Below are positions 18,001 to 27,267 of a stretch of DNA of 64,000 nucleotides, in pieces. Made by a program: the position numbers and the translations under genes. The number at the start of each line of letters is the position of its first letter. The first letter of the stretch is position 1. The stretch is from NCBI GenBank assembly GCA_009782785.1, contig WRIJ01000007.1, positions 1 through 64,000 of the forward strand. Reading direction: 5' to 3'. The notes under the pieces were generated by a model. It did no database searches. It worked only from the letters and a program-made list of their open reading frames with translations, and was not told the origin of the DNA. The DNA is from Propionibacteriaceae bacterium (lineage in GTDB: Bacteria; Actinomycetota; Actinomycetes; Propionibacteriales; Propionibacteriaceae).

Positions 18001-19668
18001 CTAGTGGGTGTGGGCCGGCCATCCCCACGTGCCATCAATCTCTAGCAAGCGCACGCCATCAGATTCCATCCAGGAAGCGATCAACTCAGCTTCCTGGATC
18101 GAACCAGCAGGCATCCCTATCGGAGGTGGGGTCACCGACTGGGCTGTCGCTACACAACTCTGCGCGATACGCTGCGGGTCATCGCCGGGCAGTGCAACCT
18201 GGGCACCAGCGAGAAGGCCGTACCGTATCACGTGAATCTCCCAGTGTTGGTCGAGTCGTCGCGCAGCAACAATCTCAGGGCATGATGCGAGTGCGTTCAG
18301 CCGGGCTTTGCGTACCATGGCTTTCTCCACCTGGTGGAGGCGATCGCGTACCTCTTGGGCTTGCTCGAATCGCAGGTCCTGGGAGAGGGACGTCATGGTT
18401 GCGCTCAACACCTGTCGTACTGGTCGGATATCCCCGGCCAGGCAGGTGTTGAGGTTATCAACAATGAAGCGGTAATCGTCGAGGGCTTCGAGGGTGCATG
18501 GCGCAGGGCATGAGGCAATCTCTGCGAGGGCGCATGGTTCACGTGGTTTGGATTTTGCGAGGCGATCCACACACCTGCGTACGGCAAAAGACTCCCACAA
18601 ACCCATCAGGGCAAGCTCACTGTCCGCCCGAGAAGTGAAAGGCCCGAGATAGGCGAGGGAATCCTGGGGGGGTTTGCGTACGATCGACAACCGCGGAATA
18701 GGTTCCGTGGTGGTACGGATCCAGGTCAAGGAGGGGTTCTTGCTGCGCCGGTTGTACGGAGGTTGGTGGGCGGTGATGAGTCGAAGTTCGACGACCGCTG
18801 CCTCCAGTGCAGTATGGCATTCGACAGCTTCGACCCCCGTGGCAAGGTTGACCATCTCCTCCATGCGACGCCGGGTTTCGGAACTAGTGAAATAGGTGGC
18901 TACCCGTCGGCGGATATGTTTCGACGTACCCACATAAAGATGTTGGCGTCCACGATCACTATCACGGACAAAGAAATAAACCCCTGGACCTTCGGGGAGA
19001 TCCTTCGCCCACACTCGACGACGTCGACGTTTGTCAGTAATCATGTGGGAATAGTCCAGGAGGTCTTCGACTGTGGTGACTGATCGATTGCCGACCCTCT
19101 CGAGCAGTGCGTGCAAGAGATCAACGGTGGCTCGCGCATCATCGAGTGCGCGGTGGGTGGGGCTCACCGGGGTGGAGAAATAGTCGGTGAGCGTGTGGAG
19201 GCGGTAATTGCCGACCTCCGATTTGGGTACGATTCGTCGGGCAAGGCGGACAGTGTCGAGTACGTTCGGTGAGGGCCACTCGTAGTCGAGCCCTTCAGCG
19301 GCTCGCAGGATGAACCCCATGTCGAAACCAGCATTATGGGCAACCATGAGGCATCCTCGAGCGAACTCGATCAGTGAGGGGAAGACTTCCCGCAGGTGTG
19401 GGGCGCGTCTCACCTTCTCGTTGGTGATGCCGGTGAGCCCAGTGATGAATGGAGAAATCTCCACACCAGGGTTCACCAGGGTCTGGAATTCCCCGAGTTT
19501 CTCGCCACCGCGTACCTTCACTGCACCAATCTCGGTGATCCGCGCGTCAGGGCCGGTTCCGGTTGTTTCCAAGTCGATCACGCAAAACGTGGTATCTATC
19601 AGCGGGACTGCCTGAAAAGCGACGTCATCGAGTGTCGGCTGCGTCGATGTCACTGGAGTCCCTAGCAT
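18001..19668 (-). CDS. DnaQ-like exonuclease fused to UvrC-like GIY-YIG nuclease
   Basis: The 555-residue protein joins a DEDD 3'-5' exonuclease domain to a UvrC-type region. The exonuclease shows VIDLETTGTG near residue 30, AHNAGFDMGF near 110 and HRALDDARAT near 170. The GIY-YIG domain shows GPGVYFFV...HLYVGTSKHIRRRV near 235-265, followed by a UvrC-like Cys-containing segment and UVR-like helix. Such fusions are common in actinobacteria and are annotated as DEDD exonuclease domain-containing or Cho-like proteins, with a presumed repair role. The ATG at 19668 is supported by a TACAGT -10 box 7 nt upstream (leaderless); a GTG at 19653 with AGGGA is an alternative. Confidence 0.88.
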   Translation of the reverse strand: MLGTPVTSTQPTLDDVAFQAVPLIDTTFCVIDLETTGTGPDARITEIGAVKVRGGEKLGEFQTLVNPGVEISPFITGLTGITNEKVRRAPHLREVFPSLIEFARGCLMVAHNAGFDMGFILRAAEGLDYEWPSPNVLDTVRLARRIVPKSEVGNYRLHTLTDYFSTPVSPTHRALDDARATVDLLHALLERVGNRSVTTVEDLLDYSHMITDKRRRRRVWAKDLPEGPGVYFFVRDSDRGRQHLYVGTSKHIRRRVATYFTSSETRRRMEEMVNLATGVEAVECHTALEAAVVELRLITAHQPPYNRRSKNPSLTWIRTTTEPIPRLSIVRKPPQDSLAYLGPFTSRADSELALMGLWESFAVRRCVDRLAKSKPREPCALAEIASCPAPCTLEALDDYRFIVDNLNTCLAGDIRPVRQVLSATMTSLSQDLRFEQAQEVRDRLHQVEKAMVRKARLNALASCPEIVAARRLDQHWEIHVIRYGLLAGAQVALPGDDPQRIAQSCVATAQSVTPPPIGMPAGSIQEAELIASWMESDGVRLLEIDGTWGWPAHTH

Positions 19669-19675
19669 GAAAACC

Positions 19676-19681
19676 ACTGTA
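19676..19681 (-). promoter_or_regulatory. -10 box TACAGT of a leaderless gene
   Basis: TACAGT ends 7 nt before the ATG at 19668. Transcription would start at or next to the start codon. This is the main reason for choosing that start of the DnaQ-UvrC fusion. Confidence 0.55.
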
Positions 19682-19794
19682 GAGCATGGGTACGACATGG
19701 ACCCCAGCTCCCCGTTTGTTGACTGCTACTTACTCATGGCGACCACGTGTGATCGTTGCGTAGTAACTCACCTTGTCTGCCCACAGAACCTTCC

Positions 19795-20100
19795 CAACCC
19801 CGTCATTCTGCGCGAAGTCCACCGACCCCGTCTCCCTGCGCGAAGTCGCAGGGTCCAGATATCACACTGACCACTGGTGGGAGTCTGCCGATTTCACTCA
19901 CCACTAACAGACTCTTCTTTGTGGTTAATTGCTGAATCTGGATTCCTTCCGCGAGTCGCCCTAGCGGGCTCCGCAGAAAGACGGGGTTAGTGTCACCCTG
20001 CGGAGCGCGCCAGCGCGACTCGCAGGGTCCAGAATCCACATTCACCATGGTGGTGGCCGTCGGCAGGTGGTCATTGATACTGCGGCGGGAGATTGCTTTT
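19795..20100. repeat. Composite REP-like repeat cluster
   Basis: The region between the nuclease gene and the lipoprotein gene has no supported gene. REP-like palindromes lie at about 19802-19856 and 19946-20033 (CACCCTGCGGAGCGCGCCAG, GCGACTCGCAGGGTCCAGA). The core between them (about 19861-19940) contains ATCACACTGACCACTGGTGG and ACAGACTCTTCTTTGTGGTT, matching the cores at 15.4 and 30.9 kb. The promoter of the downstream gene must lie in 20101-20208; TATAAC near 20140 and TAGTAT near 20159 are only weak candidates. Confidence 0.85.
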
Positions 20101-20208
20101 TTTGGAACACTATGGTTAGAAAGAACTTCCTTGAACACGTATAACGCTGAGCAGAGATAGTATGATCACAAAGTAACCATCATCAGTTCAGCTCCTGGAG
20201 GTAGTGAC

Positions 20209-21024
20209 ATGTTTCAACAACGAAAGGCTTCCTGGGTCCGCATGCTCGTGGCGTGGGCCATAGTAGCTGTGGGTGCGCTCACCCTCTCGGGGTGTGGTAG
20301 TAACCCAGGGTCAGACTTGGTGGGACGTTGGCATTTAACGGATGCGGGTGAAGAAAGCATTCAGCGGATGATAGAGGATCGAGAGTCCTTTTCTTCCGCA
20401 GACTGGGAGCGGTGGGATTATGCATACATTATTGAATTTACCACCGATGGTACCGTTCGTACCTGGGAAAACTCACAACCCAGTACCACTTGGACGTGGA
20501 GCATAGACAATGGATTGCTCATCATTTCGGGGAACCGTGAAACCTATCACTGTCGTTATTCTGCTTCAGAGTCGACGGTGGAATTCCGGAACTGTGATTG
20601 GGAATACGCCGATTTTTTCTTGACTCGGGAGACGTACTTTGAAGAGAAAATGGGTCGCGGCGAGGTGCGCGATTCTCTTCCCAGCCCGAGGAGTACCCCA
20701 ACCCTGAGCGACGAAGACAACTTCATCGGAATCTGGTATATCGACCCTGATTACATGATGGTTGACTCTGGATGTCCAGGCTCGTTGGATTACTTCCGCT
20801 TTCATGATGATGGGAGCATGGAGAGCTGGGTCAGTGATTGCGATGTTAATTTTCATGCCACCGGAACCTGGTGGCTTGAACAGGGGATTATGCACACAAG
20901 GACACTCGCTGACGAAAGATATGACATGGTGCCACATAGCGAAGATTGCTCCTACGAGATCACCCCCACGGCCATATGGCTGGATTGTGATGGGCCTTAC
21001 AGATTCCCACTTCGCCGCGAATGA
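20209..21024 (+). CDS. Lipoprotein with two lipocalin-like domains
   Basis: The 271-residue product has a signal peptide with lipobox LSGC (Cys near residue 29). Two similar halves follow, each starting with a G-x-W turn: LVGRWHLTD near 37 and FIGIWYIDPD near 172, and each having a beta segment like WTWSIDNGLLIISG or GTWWLEQGIMHTR. This fits bacterial lipocalin-like domains, which bind small hydrophobic ligands or have structural roles. Cysteines in each half could form disulfides. It has a good ribosome site (CTGGAGG) and is followed by a hairpin at 21034. Confidence 0.75.
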   Translation: MFQQRKASWVRMLVAWAIVAVGALTLSGCGSNPGSDLVGRWHLTDAGEESIQRMIEDRESFSSADWERWDYAYIIEFTTDGTVRTWENSQPSTTWTWSIDNGLLIISGNRETYHCRYSASESTVEFRNCDWEYADFFLTRETYFEEKMGRGEVRDSLPSPRSTPTLSDEDNFIGIWYIDPDYMMVDSGCPGSLDYFRFHDDGSMESWVSDCDVNFHATGTWWLEQGIMHTRTLADERYDMVPHSEDCSYEITPTAIWLDCDGPYRFPLRRE

Positions 21025-21033
21025 ACGAAGCGC

Positions 21034-21060
21034 AACACAAAAGGTACGTCCCTTTGTGTT
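21034..21060. terminator. Hairpin with TACGT loop after lipoprotein gene
   Basis: The arms AACACAAAAGG and CCCTTTGTGTT pair at 10 of 11 positions around the loop TACGT. The hairpin begins 9 nt after the lipoprotein stop codon. It matches the hairpins at 17975 and 33052 in arm sequence and loop. Confidence 0.7.
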
Positions 21061-21129
21061 AAACAGACATGGAATGATCCACACCAAGCACACCGAAAAA
21101 TGTCAGACCCTAGTGTCACACTAGAAACC

Positions 21130-21315
21130 ATGAAGTTTTATGTGATTGATTGTGAAAGATGCTTGGCAGATCCGAGTTCCTGCTCTGATTGTCTGATGTC
21201 TATGCTGAGTGACCCTGACTATGGGCAACCAGTGAGGTTCACCACCCAGGAACGAGAGGCACTCGATATCATGGCTGAGGTTGGATTGGTTCCACCCTTG
21301 CGACTGGTCGGGTGA
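21130..21315 (+). CDS. Small cysteine-rich conserved actinobacterial protein
   Basis: The 61-residue product (MKFYVIDCERCLADPSSCSD...) has five cysteines in its first 24 residues, two of them in the later CSDC, suggesting a zinc site. Its C-terminus, ALDIMAEVGLVPPLRLVG, matches a small family I recall in actinobacteria that ends in a similar GLVPPLR motif; its role is unknown to me. There is no strong ribosome site; an upstream start at 21100 would add ten residues. It ends 16 nt before the stop codon of the convergent nuclease gene. Confidence 0.6.
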   Translation: MKFYVIDCERCLADPSSCSDCLMSMLSDPDYGQPVRFTTQEREALDIMAEVGLVPPLRLVG

Positions 21316-21331
21316 GCCGTGCGTCAGATGT

Positions 21332-23146
21332 TTAGCTCCCAGGTACGAGTGCCGCTGTGCCCCCTGTTTCATCCAGGGAGCTTAACCAATGTCGCAGAGC
21401 CCAGGTGGCTCGTACGTCATCCTCGTTATACCGCTCAATGCGCTCACGGGCAAGATTCCTGTGGTCCGGGGAAGCCGAGCTATCAGTTGCTTCATCGAAC
21501 CACCGCATTGAGTTCAGCCCACTGGCGTCAGTCTCGCGCCAAGAAAAACCGGCACCATGGGTGGCAACAGTTTTCAAGCCCCACCCGTCGACACTAAAGA
21601 AGTGTCTCGTCACGTATTCCTGCAGATCCACACAGTGCTCCTGTGACCAAGCAGTGAACCAATCGAGGGCTGCACTACCGCGTGCTTCACGATCCTGAGG
21701 AAGGAACTGCGCCAGCCGCTGTACAGTCAACAACTCGGAAGAAGAGTAATGATAGATCAAGACCGATGTCTTGCCCTGGGCGGCAATATAGGACTTCAAC
21801 CAGCTGAGAGCCTCTAGGCCCAGATGGAGTTCCTGGGTTTGGTTCAGCGCAGAAAATTTCGAGAAGCAGTGGTACGAAGGCCCAGGGGTTGGTGTACGGC
21901 GATCATGAATGAGGAATCCCCACAGGTAGGCTCGGTGATGGGAGGAGGTCTCGATATCCCAGTCGATTTCAATATCTGCACGCGGCACATCGATGGCCGT
22001 AGAAGTGATTCTTTCCATCGGGATCCCTTGATGGATCAGTCGAGTACGGTGGGCAGCGACGCGGAACCTGTGCTCGGCGTCACTTCGATAGCTCACCTGG
22101 GGAAGATAATCTTCAAGGATGGCATCTATATCTGCTGTTGCTAGGTCATCAATGGTCGTGATTCCCAAAGATCGAAGGGTCGTGATCTCGCGAGGGTCCA
22201 GGTGGGGACGCTCAATATTCATCGAGATGTCATCTCCGAGAGATTCTTGGCAGAGTTTCCACCAGTCGCAGTGATCACATTGGTCGATGCGAATAGGGGA
22301 GACCATGAGCCCCTCACCAAGCTTGTCGATGAGTGGTTCACAGGACGCACCTTGGGTGAGGGCCCGTTCAGCCACGCGTACGCGGAACCGAAACTCGTGG
22401 TCGTACCGTTCCAGCGGGGAATAGGTTTTCCATCCGGAAGTGGAGGTACGAGAAATAGTGCTCAATGCTTTTTCTTTGAGATTGATCCAGGTGATGACAT
22501 GGCCTTTGTGTGCACCACCTTGGTCGGGCCAAACCTGGTCTTCATGATCGGTACCTATCAGTCCCGCCCACGCGTGGGTTGGAGCGAATCCACAGTCATC
22601 AAGCAGGTGCCACAGATGGGCAAGATGGAGAAGATTGATCTCCATATCGTGGTCGCGCAGGGTGTGCGAGGTGGGTTCCGCATGGGCAAGGAAAGGGCGG
22701 CTGAGCCGGCTTGCTCGCTGCCCACCAGTTTTTCGCAGCCCAGGATCAAGGATGGGGTAGTCCTTGACGAGCACAGGATAATAGGACTGTGTTGGCTCCC
22801 CCGCATGGACGAGGAGATCAATGGTTCCGCTGCGATGGTTGCTCCAATCAGTGGGGGGTCGTGGTGCGATAATCAAAGAAGCACCTTGCTCCATGGCTTG
22901 CACAGTGGCAGAGGTACGGGCCTCACCATCTTTGATTCCTGACAGGTCTACGGCTTCGCGACCATGGTGGGCAATGAGGGTTCGAACAACGTGGGCGTGA
23001 TGGGTGGAGGCAGGCAATTCGAAGCGTTGCAGAGACATGTCGAGAGGTTCGTCTCTTTGAGCAAAGACGCGAGCAAAGCTTTGAACGCTGACTGGGCAAA
23101 AGGTGACTGCAGAACGATCTAGTGCGAAAGCTTTCGGGGTTTTCAT
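21332..23146 (-). CDS. TM0106-family RecB-like nuclease / RNase H-like protein
   Basis: The 604-residue protein matches the TM0106 type. It has a RecB-like nuclease region in the first half (GTIDLLVHAGE...YYPVLVKDYPI, with the Asp and the Lys of the D-...-K motif), a cysteine cluster QCDHCDWWKLC typical of the [4Fe-4S] variants of these nucleases, a helix-hairpin-helix-like segment (LRSLGITTIDDLATADI), and a C-terminal YprB-like RNase H-fold starting IDWDIETS. It is likely a DNA or RNA processing or repair enzyme. It sits 12 nt downstream of the menG gene on the same strand. Confidence 0.82.
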   Translation of the reverse strand: MKTPKAFALDRSAVTFCPVSVQSFARVFAQRDEPLDMSLQRFELPASTHHAHVVRTLIAHHGREAVDLSGIKDGEARTSATVQAMEQGASLIIAPRPPTDWSNHRSGTIDLLVHAGEPTQSYYPVLVKDYPILDPGLRKTGGQRASRLSRPFLAHAEPTSHTLRDHDMEINLLHLAHLWHLLDDCGFAPTHAWAGLIGTDHEDQVWPDQGGAHKGHVITWINLKEKALSTISRTSTSGWKTYSPLERYDHEFRFRVRVAERALTQGASCEPLIDKLGEGLMVSPIRIDQCDHCDWWKLCQESLGDDISMNIERPHLDPREITTLRSLGITTIDDLATADIDAILEDYLPQVSYRSDAEHRFRVAAHRTRLIHQGIPMERITSTAIDVPRADIEIDWDIETSSHHRAYLWGFLIHDRRTPTPGPSYHCFSKFSALNQTQELHLGLEALSWLKSYIAAQGKTSVLIYHYSSSELLTVQRLAQFLPQDREARGSAALDWFTAWSQEHCVDLQEYVTRHFFSVDGWGLKTVATHGAGFSWRETDASGLNSMRWFDEATDSSASPDHRNLARERIERYNEDDVRATWALRHWLSSLDETGGTAALVPGS

Positions 23147-23158
23147 CGCAGCCCCGCT

Positions 23159-23869
23159 CTAGGGTTTCACGCCGCGGTGCAGTGCAACGATACCCCCAGA
23201 AAGATTGCGCCATTGGATACCAGTCCATCCTGCTTTTTCCATGATGACTGCGAGCCCGCGTTGATCATGCCAGTCGAGAATGGAGTCCCCCAGATAGTTG
23301 TACGCCGAAGCACGACTCGATGCGGCTTTTGACATCAGTGGAAGAGCGAACTTTAACCATCCCTGGTAGGTCACCCGCGTCACCCATGAAACGGGGTGGG
23401 AGAATTCGCAAATCACCAGTGTGCCACCAGGGCGTACGACCCGAGAGATTTCTCGCAGTACCATCTCAGGGTTGCTTACGTTGCGAAGGCCAAAACTCAT
23501 GGTGGCAGCATCAAAACATCCTTCACTGAAGGGGAGATGCGAACCATCACCGACCACGAACACCTGGTTCGGATGGCGCCCTTTGCCGACTCGTACCATC
23601 GCTTCAGTGAGATCAACGGCGATCACTTTCGCACCAGTACGAGTGATGGGGGCACCGGAGGCACCAGTACCAGCAGCAAGATCGAGGATGAGTTCCCCTT
23701 CTTGAGGTGCGAGGGCATCGACCACGTGATGGCGCCAGCGTCGATCCTGCCCAAGCGATGAGAGGTCGTTCATGAGGTCATATCGGGGCGCGACATCAGA
23801 GAACATGTCCGCGATAGTGGACGGGTCCTTGTCTAGTTTCTGGGTGTTTCTTCCCTTGAAAAACCTCAC
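23159..23869 (-). CDS. menG: Demethylmenaquinone methyltransferase
   Basis: The 236-residue enzyme carries out the last step of menaquinone synthesis, the SAM-dependent C-methylation. Family signatures are visible: MFSDVAPRYDLMNDLSSLGQDRRWR at the N-terminus, the SAM-binding ILDLAAGTGASG, and MSFGLRNVSNPEMVLREISR. Also called ubiE in annotation. It starts with GTG close to a TTATCT sequence. Menaquinone is the expected quinone of actinobacteria. It lies upstream of the TM0106 nuclease gene in the same direction. Confidence 0.93.
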   Translation of the reverse strand: MRFFKGRNTQKLDKDPSTIADMFSDVAPRYDLMNDLSSLGQDRRWRHHVVDALAPQEGELILDLAAGTGASGAPITRTGAKVIAVDLTEAMVRVGKGRHPNQVFVVGDGSHLPFSEGCFDAATMSFGLRNVSNPEMVLREISRVVRPGGTLVICEFSHPVSWVTRVTYQGWLKFALPLMSKAASSRASAYNYLGDSILDWHDQRGLAVIMEKAGWTGIQWRNLSGGIVALHRGVKP

Positions 23870-24223
23870 CAGATAAGACTGCCACGGTTGCCCTCGAGGC
23901 GCTAGTCACGTCTCACCAATTGATGGTGACCGGTGGATTCTGCGAGTCGCGGAGCCTGTGCTCCTCACTTCGTTCGTCAACCACTTCCTTGGTTTTGGGA
24001 TAGTGCGCAAGCGCACTCTCCGCTCAACCTGCGTCGTGGTGCTGCGGAGCCCGCCAGGGCGACTCGCAGTGCTCCGCAGAATGACAGGGTTGAGGCGTCG
24101 CTCCGCAGAATGACGGGGTTGATGACACCAGGTACCCCCACATCCGTCACCCTGCGGAGCGAAGCGACTCGCAGGGTCCAGATATCATATCAACCATGGT
24201 GGTGACTGCTCGTCCACCAGCTC
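23870..24223. repeat. Repeat cluster (81-nt unit, REP-like ends, core start)
   Basis: No gene is supported. One forward copy of the 81-nt unit family with flanks spans about 23939-24076 (GTGCTCCTCACTTCGTTCGT through GCGGAGCCCGCCAGG). Further REP-like copies at about 24077-24180 (CACCCTGCGGAGCGAAGCG, CGACTCGCAGGGTCCAGATA) lead to a core start (ATCAACCATGGTGGTGACTG) that reaches almost to the 3' end of ung. Confidence 0.88.
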
Positions 24224-24886
24224 TCACCACAGAATGGGTTGGGCTCCTTGGCTGACCAGGGACTCGTTGGCGCGTGAGTACGGGCGTGACCCGATGAATC
24301 CTCGGGAAGCCGACAGGGGAGACGGATGGGCACTAGCGATGACAGGGGTCGAGGCGAGTCGAGGTGTGATCTGCTGGGCATCGCGGCCCCACAAGATCGC
24401 CACGAGTGGCCCCCCACGAGCCACCAAAGCGTCAATTGCGCAGTCAGTCACACGCTCCCACCCACATCCGCGATGGCTGCCTGGTTTGCCCACTTCGACA
24501 GTGAGCACTCGATTGAGCAAGAGTACGCCTTGGTCAAACCATCTCGACAGATCACCGTGAGCTGGTGGGGTCACACCCAGATCGCTCGCCAGTTCGGCGT
24601 ACATATTCCTCAAAGACCCTGGCAGCGGGCGAACTTCCTCCCCGACACTGAACGATAATCCCACTGGATGACCTGGTGTGGGGTAGGGGTCCTGCCCGAG
24701 AATCAGTACGCGTACCTCGGCTAGTGGGCGAGTGAAAGCGCGCAGTACGTGAGCCCCAGCGGGCAGATAATGTCGACCAGCAGCCATCTCTCTGCGCAGA
24801 AAATCACCCAACTCGTGGATAGTGTCTTCGACCGGTGCCAGAGCTTCAGCCCAGTCGCCGGTAATGAGATCAGTCAGTGGGGCCAC
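24224..24886 (-). CDS. ung: Uracil-DNA glycosylase, family 1
   Basis: The 220-residue enzyme removes uracil from DNA. The water-activating loop [18 protein letters not shown] is at about 64-81, the NRVLTVEVG segment near 125 and the DNA-intercalating loop [11 protein letters not shown] near 187. The GTG start is placed 6 nt after a TAGACT -10 box, so the transcript appears leaderless. The gene end abuts a repeat cluster. Confidence 0.95.
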   Translation of the reverse strand: MAPLTDLITGDWAEALAPVEDTIHELGDFLRREMAAGRHYLPAGAHVLRAFTRPLAEVRVLILGQDPYPTPGHPVGLSFSVGEEVRPLPGSLRNMYAELASDLGVTPPAHGDLSRWFDQGVLLLNRVLTVEVGKPGSHRGCGWERVTDCAIDALVARGGPLVAILWGRDAQQITPRLASTPVIASAHPSPLSASRGFIGSRPYSRANESLVSQGAQPILW

Positions 24887-24892
24887 GACGCG

Positions 24893-24898
24893 AGTCTA
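24893..24898 (-). promoter_or_regulatory. -10 box TAGACT of ung
   Basis: TAGACT ends 6 nt before the GTG start of ung, as expected for a leaderless actinobacterial transcript. It overlaps the stop codon of the upstream MFS gene. Confidence 0.55.
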
Positions 24899-26101
24899 CC
24901 TCGGTGCCAGATGATGGTTGTGGTCTTGGCGACCGGTAGCCCAGGTCAACACCATTCCCACACCAATGACACCAGCCCCTGCGAGCCAAGCCCACCGTAG
25001 AGAGAACCCGTCCACGACAGCTCCAGCGATCAGCGGACCAAGAATCAACCCGATGTCACCCGCCATTTGGTAGGCGGCAAAACCGGAGCTCGCTGAGACA
25101 GGTACGGCGTCAGCGAGCATGGCTTGGGAAGCAGAGATCGTGGCAGAAACCCCCACCGAATAGAGGCACATGAAGATGACCAGCACCACATAGTTACCCG
25201 CGAATCCGAGAGCCACCGACATTCCGGCAGTGAGGATCCCTCCACACAAAATCATGAACCGCCGCCCGATGCGATCTGTACCCACCCCAACCAGGTGCAT
25301 ACTCACTGCTTGGGAAACAGCAGCCACACTGAACGCAATACCCACCCACCACAGGGGCAAATGCAGTGCTTCCACGATGAATAAGGGGATGAGCATGTTG
25401 CGTACCCCGAACGACTGCCAACCTGTACCGAAGTGCACAGCGATGGCAGCGCGGAACCGGGAGTCTTTGACGAGGTCACGCAGCCCGATAGTGTTGTCGC
25501 GCAATTCTGCACGCTGTTTGGCTTCAGTACGTGGCAACGAGACTGCGAGAACAACAGCGGCCACTGCGAGTGAACCGGCATAGAAGAAGAAGGGCGCATG
25601 TAGGGAGATCGCTGCGATCAACCCACCAATTGCGGGCCCTGTCATCCCACCGAGTACGAATCCTCCCCCTTGCAGGGAGCTCGCTCTTCCGCGCATCTGT
25701 GGCGGGGTGGAGGCAAAGAGCAGAGCCATGGAACTCACACCGTACAGGGCCGATCCGAAACCGGAGAGTCCCCGCCAGGTTAACAAACCCATATAGGAGT
25801 TGGTGATCCCCATCATGAATGTCGTGATGGCGACCAGGATGTTTCCAGCTATCGCCATCTCTCGCGGCCCGATCATGCGCGTGAGCCAACTGCTGGCTGG
25901 CATCGTGATCAAGCGAATCACTGACAGTGATGAGATGACTAAACCGATGAGGAAACTGGAGACACCGAAGGTACGAGCGTACTGGGGCAGAACAGGATTC
26001 ATCACTCCGAAACCGATCGCAATGAGCAGGCTCACCCCAGCGAGTATCCAGACTTGGCGTGGCAGGCGTGAAGATTCCTGTTTCTTGTTTGCCCGAGCCA
26101 T
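24896..26101 (-). CDS. MFS transporter
   Basis: The 401-residue protein has about 12 hydrophobic segments and the overall layout of a drug-resistance type major facilitator: IGFGVMNPVLPQYARTFGVS in the first helix/loop and GVGTDRIGRRFMILCGG as the loop 8-9 version of the family motif. The C-terminus is His-rich (RQDHNHHLAPR). The substrate is unknown. Ung follows on the same strand with the stop 10 nt upstream of the ung start. Confidence 0.85.
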   Translation of the reverse strand: MARANKKQESSRLPRQVWILAGVSLLIAIGFGVMNPVLPQYARTFGVSSFLIGLVISSLSVIRLITMPASSWLTRMIGPREMAIAGNILVAITTFMMGITNSYMGLLTWRGLSGFGSALYGVSSMALLFASTPPQMRGRASSLQGGGFVLGGMTGPAIGGLIAAISLHAPFFFYAGSLAVAAVVLAVSLPRTEAKQRAELRDNTIGLRDLVKDSRFRAAIAVHFGTGWQSFGVRNMLIPLFIVEALHLPLWWVGIAFSVAAVSQAVSMHLVGVGTDRIGRRFMILCGGILTAGMSVALGFAGNYVVLVIFMCLYSVGVSATISASQAMLADAVPVSASSGFAAYQMAGDIGLILGPLIAGAVVDGFSLRWAWLAGAGVIGVGMVLTWATGRQDHNHHLAPR

Positions 26102-26199
26102 CCCTTTAGCTTAGTGGCTGAGCCCTGTGAGCTGGGGCCTTATTCGCTACCCTGGGCTGTCCACAGTGTTGAAGTGTTTTCTTGAACCATGCGAGCCAG

Positions 26200-27267
26200 T
26201 CACCTGGTTTTGAAGTACCGGAAGAGGTGGTTCGAGCTGATCTGGTTGACCCCAAGGGTGGTTCCGAGCAACCCACCAAAGATTCCGCCCATCAGCACCC
26301 TGAAAGAGACCTGCCACAGTGCCCCAGGATCAGCTGGGGTAATGAGGGCCATGGTGAGCCCATCGAGTCCTAGGACGATGGCTCCGCCCACAACCAGGCA
26401 GAAACCGTGTTCGATCAGGAGTTGGCCCACTTGCGAGAGCTTCGATGCTCCAACGTGCTGAGCTGATGCCAGTTCTAAACGTCTCAACCAGACGAATATG
26501 AAACCCAGGAATCCAGCCACGATGAGGGCAAGTATGGGAGCGAATCTAGTGATTCGGTCCAGGTATCGGTCAAACCCAGTGAATTCACTGCCTAAACGTG
26601 TGTTCATTTGGGAGTAGTCCGTTCGTACCTGCAGGTCATTAGCTCGCGGGTCAACAGTGAGCCGGAGTAATTGTTGAGCGTTCGTAGCCATCGGCCAGGT
26701 TTTTATCCAGCATTCATCAAAGAGGTCATCGGCTGGAACAGGGGTGAGCGCAGAATAACTGAATCCAGGCTTTCGACCGTCATCAGCCCACTCGAAGACC
26801 CCGCGAACATACGTACCACCTTGTGTGAGCGGTAGCGACCCACCGGTAGTCACACCAAGAGTGTTCGCGACTTCTGTGGAAAGAACCAGACCCGCATGGC
26901 CACTGTCTTCGACCTCGAAGAGTCTCAATGCTCCTTCAGTGACCTGATAGGAAGCAATGGGTCCGCGAGGAAGTGTTTGACTGGTGAGGGATTCTACTTG
27001 TTGCTTGAGTGCCCCCGCTGATTCCACTCCATCCTGGTCGGCGAGTTGGTCGCACACATCCCCTCTAATCTGCCCAGGGCTGTTGACAATGAAGGTGGAG
27101 GCCCCTGAATTGCGGTAGTGCAGAGCATCTGTCATGAGTTTCGCAATGGTGAGAAGATCAGACAAGGTGGCCATGAAAACGAGCGCTACAAAGGTGGACA
27201 CCAGTAGGCCAGGTTTTGTCGTTGTGGTGCGTACGTTGTGAAAAGCTTCTTTGACGATCCAGTTCAT
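26200..27267 (-). CDS. ABC transporter permease, FtsX/MacB-like
   Basis: The 355-residue protein has one membrane helix near residues 20-40, an extracytoplasmic domain of about 200 residues (with SLPLTQGGTYVRGVFEWADD), and three helices in the last 120 residues (ILALIVAGFLGFIFVWL and later). This is the FtsX/MacB permease layout. The start codon overlaps the stop of the ATPase gene (ATGA), so the two are translationally coupled. Together with the adaptor-like and lipoprotein genes upstream it forms a four-gene transporter operon, perhaps moving or sensing peptides or lipids at the envelope. Confidence 0.8.
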   Translation of the reverse strand: MNWIVKEAFHNVRTTTTKPGLLVSTFVALVFMATLSDLLTIAKLMTDALHYRNSGASTFIVNSPGQIRGDVCDQLADQDGVESAGALKQQVESLTSQTLPRGPIASYQVTEGALRLFEVEDSGHAGLVLSTEVANTLGVTTGGSLPLTQGGTYVRGVFEWADDGRKPGFSYSALTPVPADDLFDECWIKTWPMATNAQQLLRLTVDPRANDLQVRTDYSQMNTRLGSEFTGFDRYLDRITRFAPILALIVAGFLGFIFVWLRRLELASAQHVGASKLSQVGQLLIEHGFCLVVGGAIVLGLDGLTMALITPADPGALWQVSFRVLMGGIFGGLLGTTLGVNQISSNHLFRYFKTR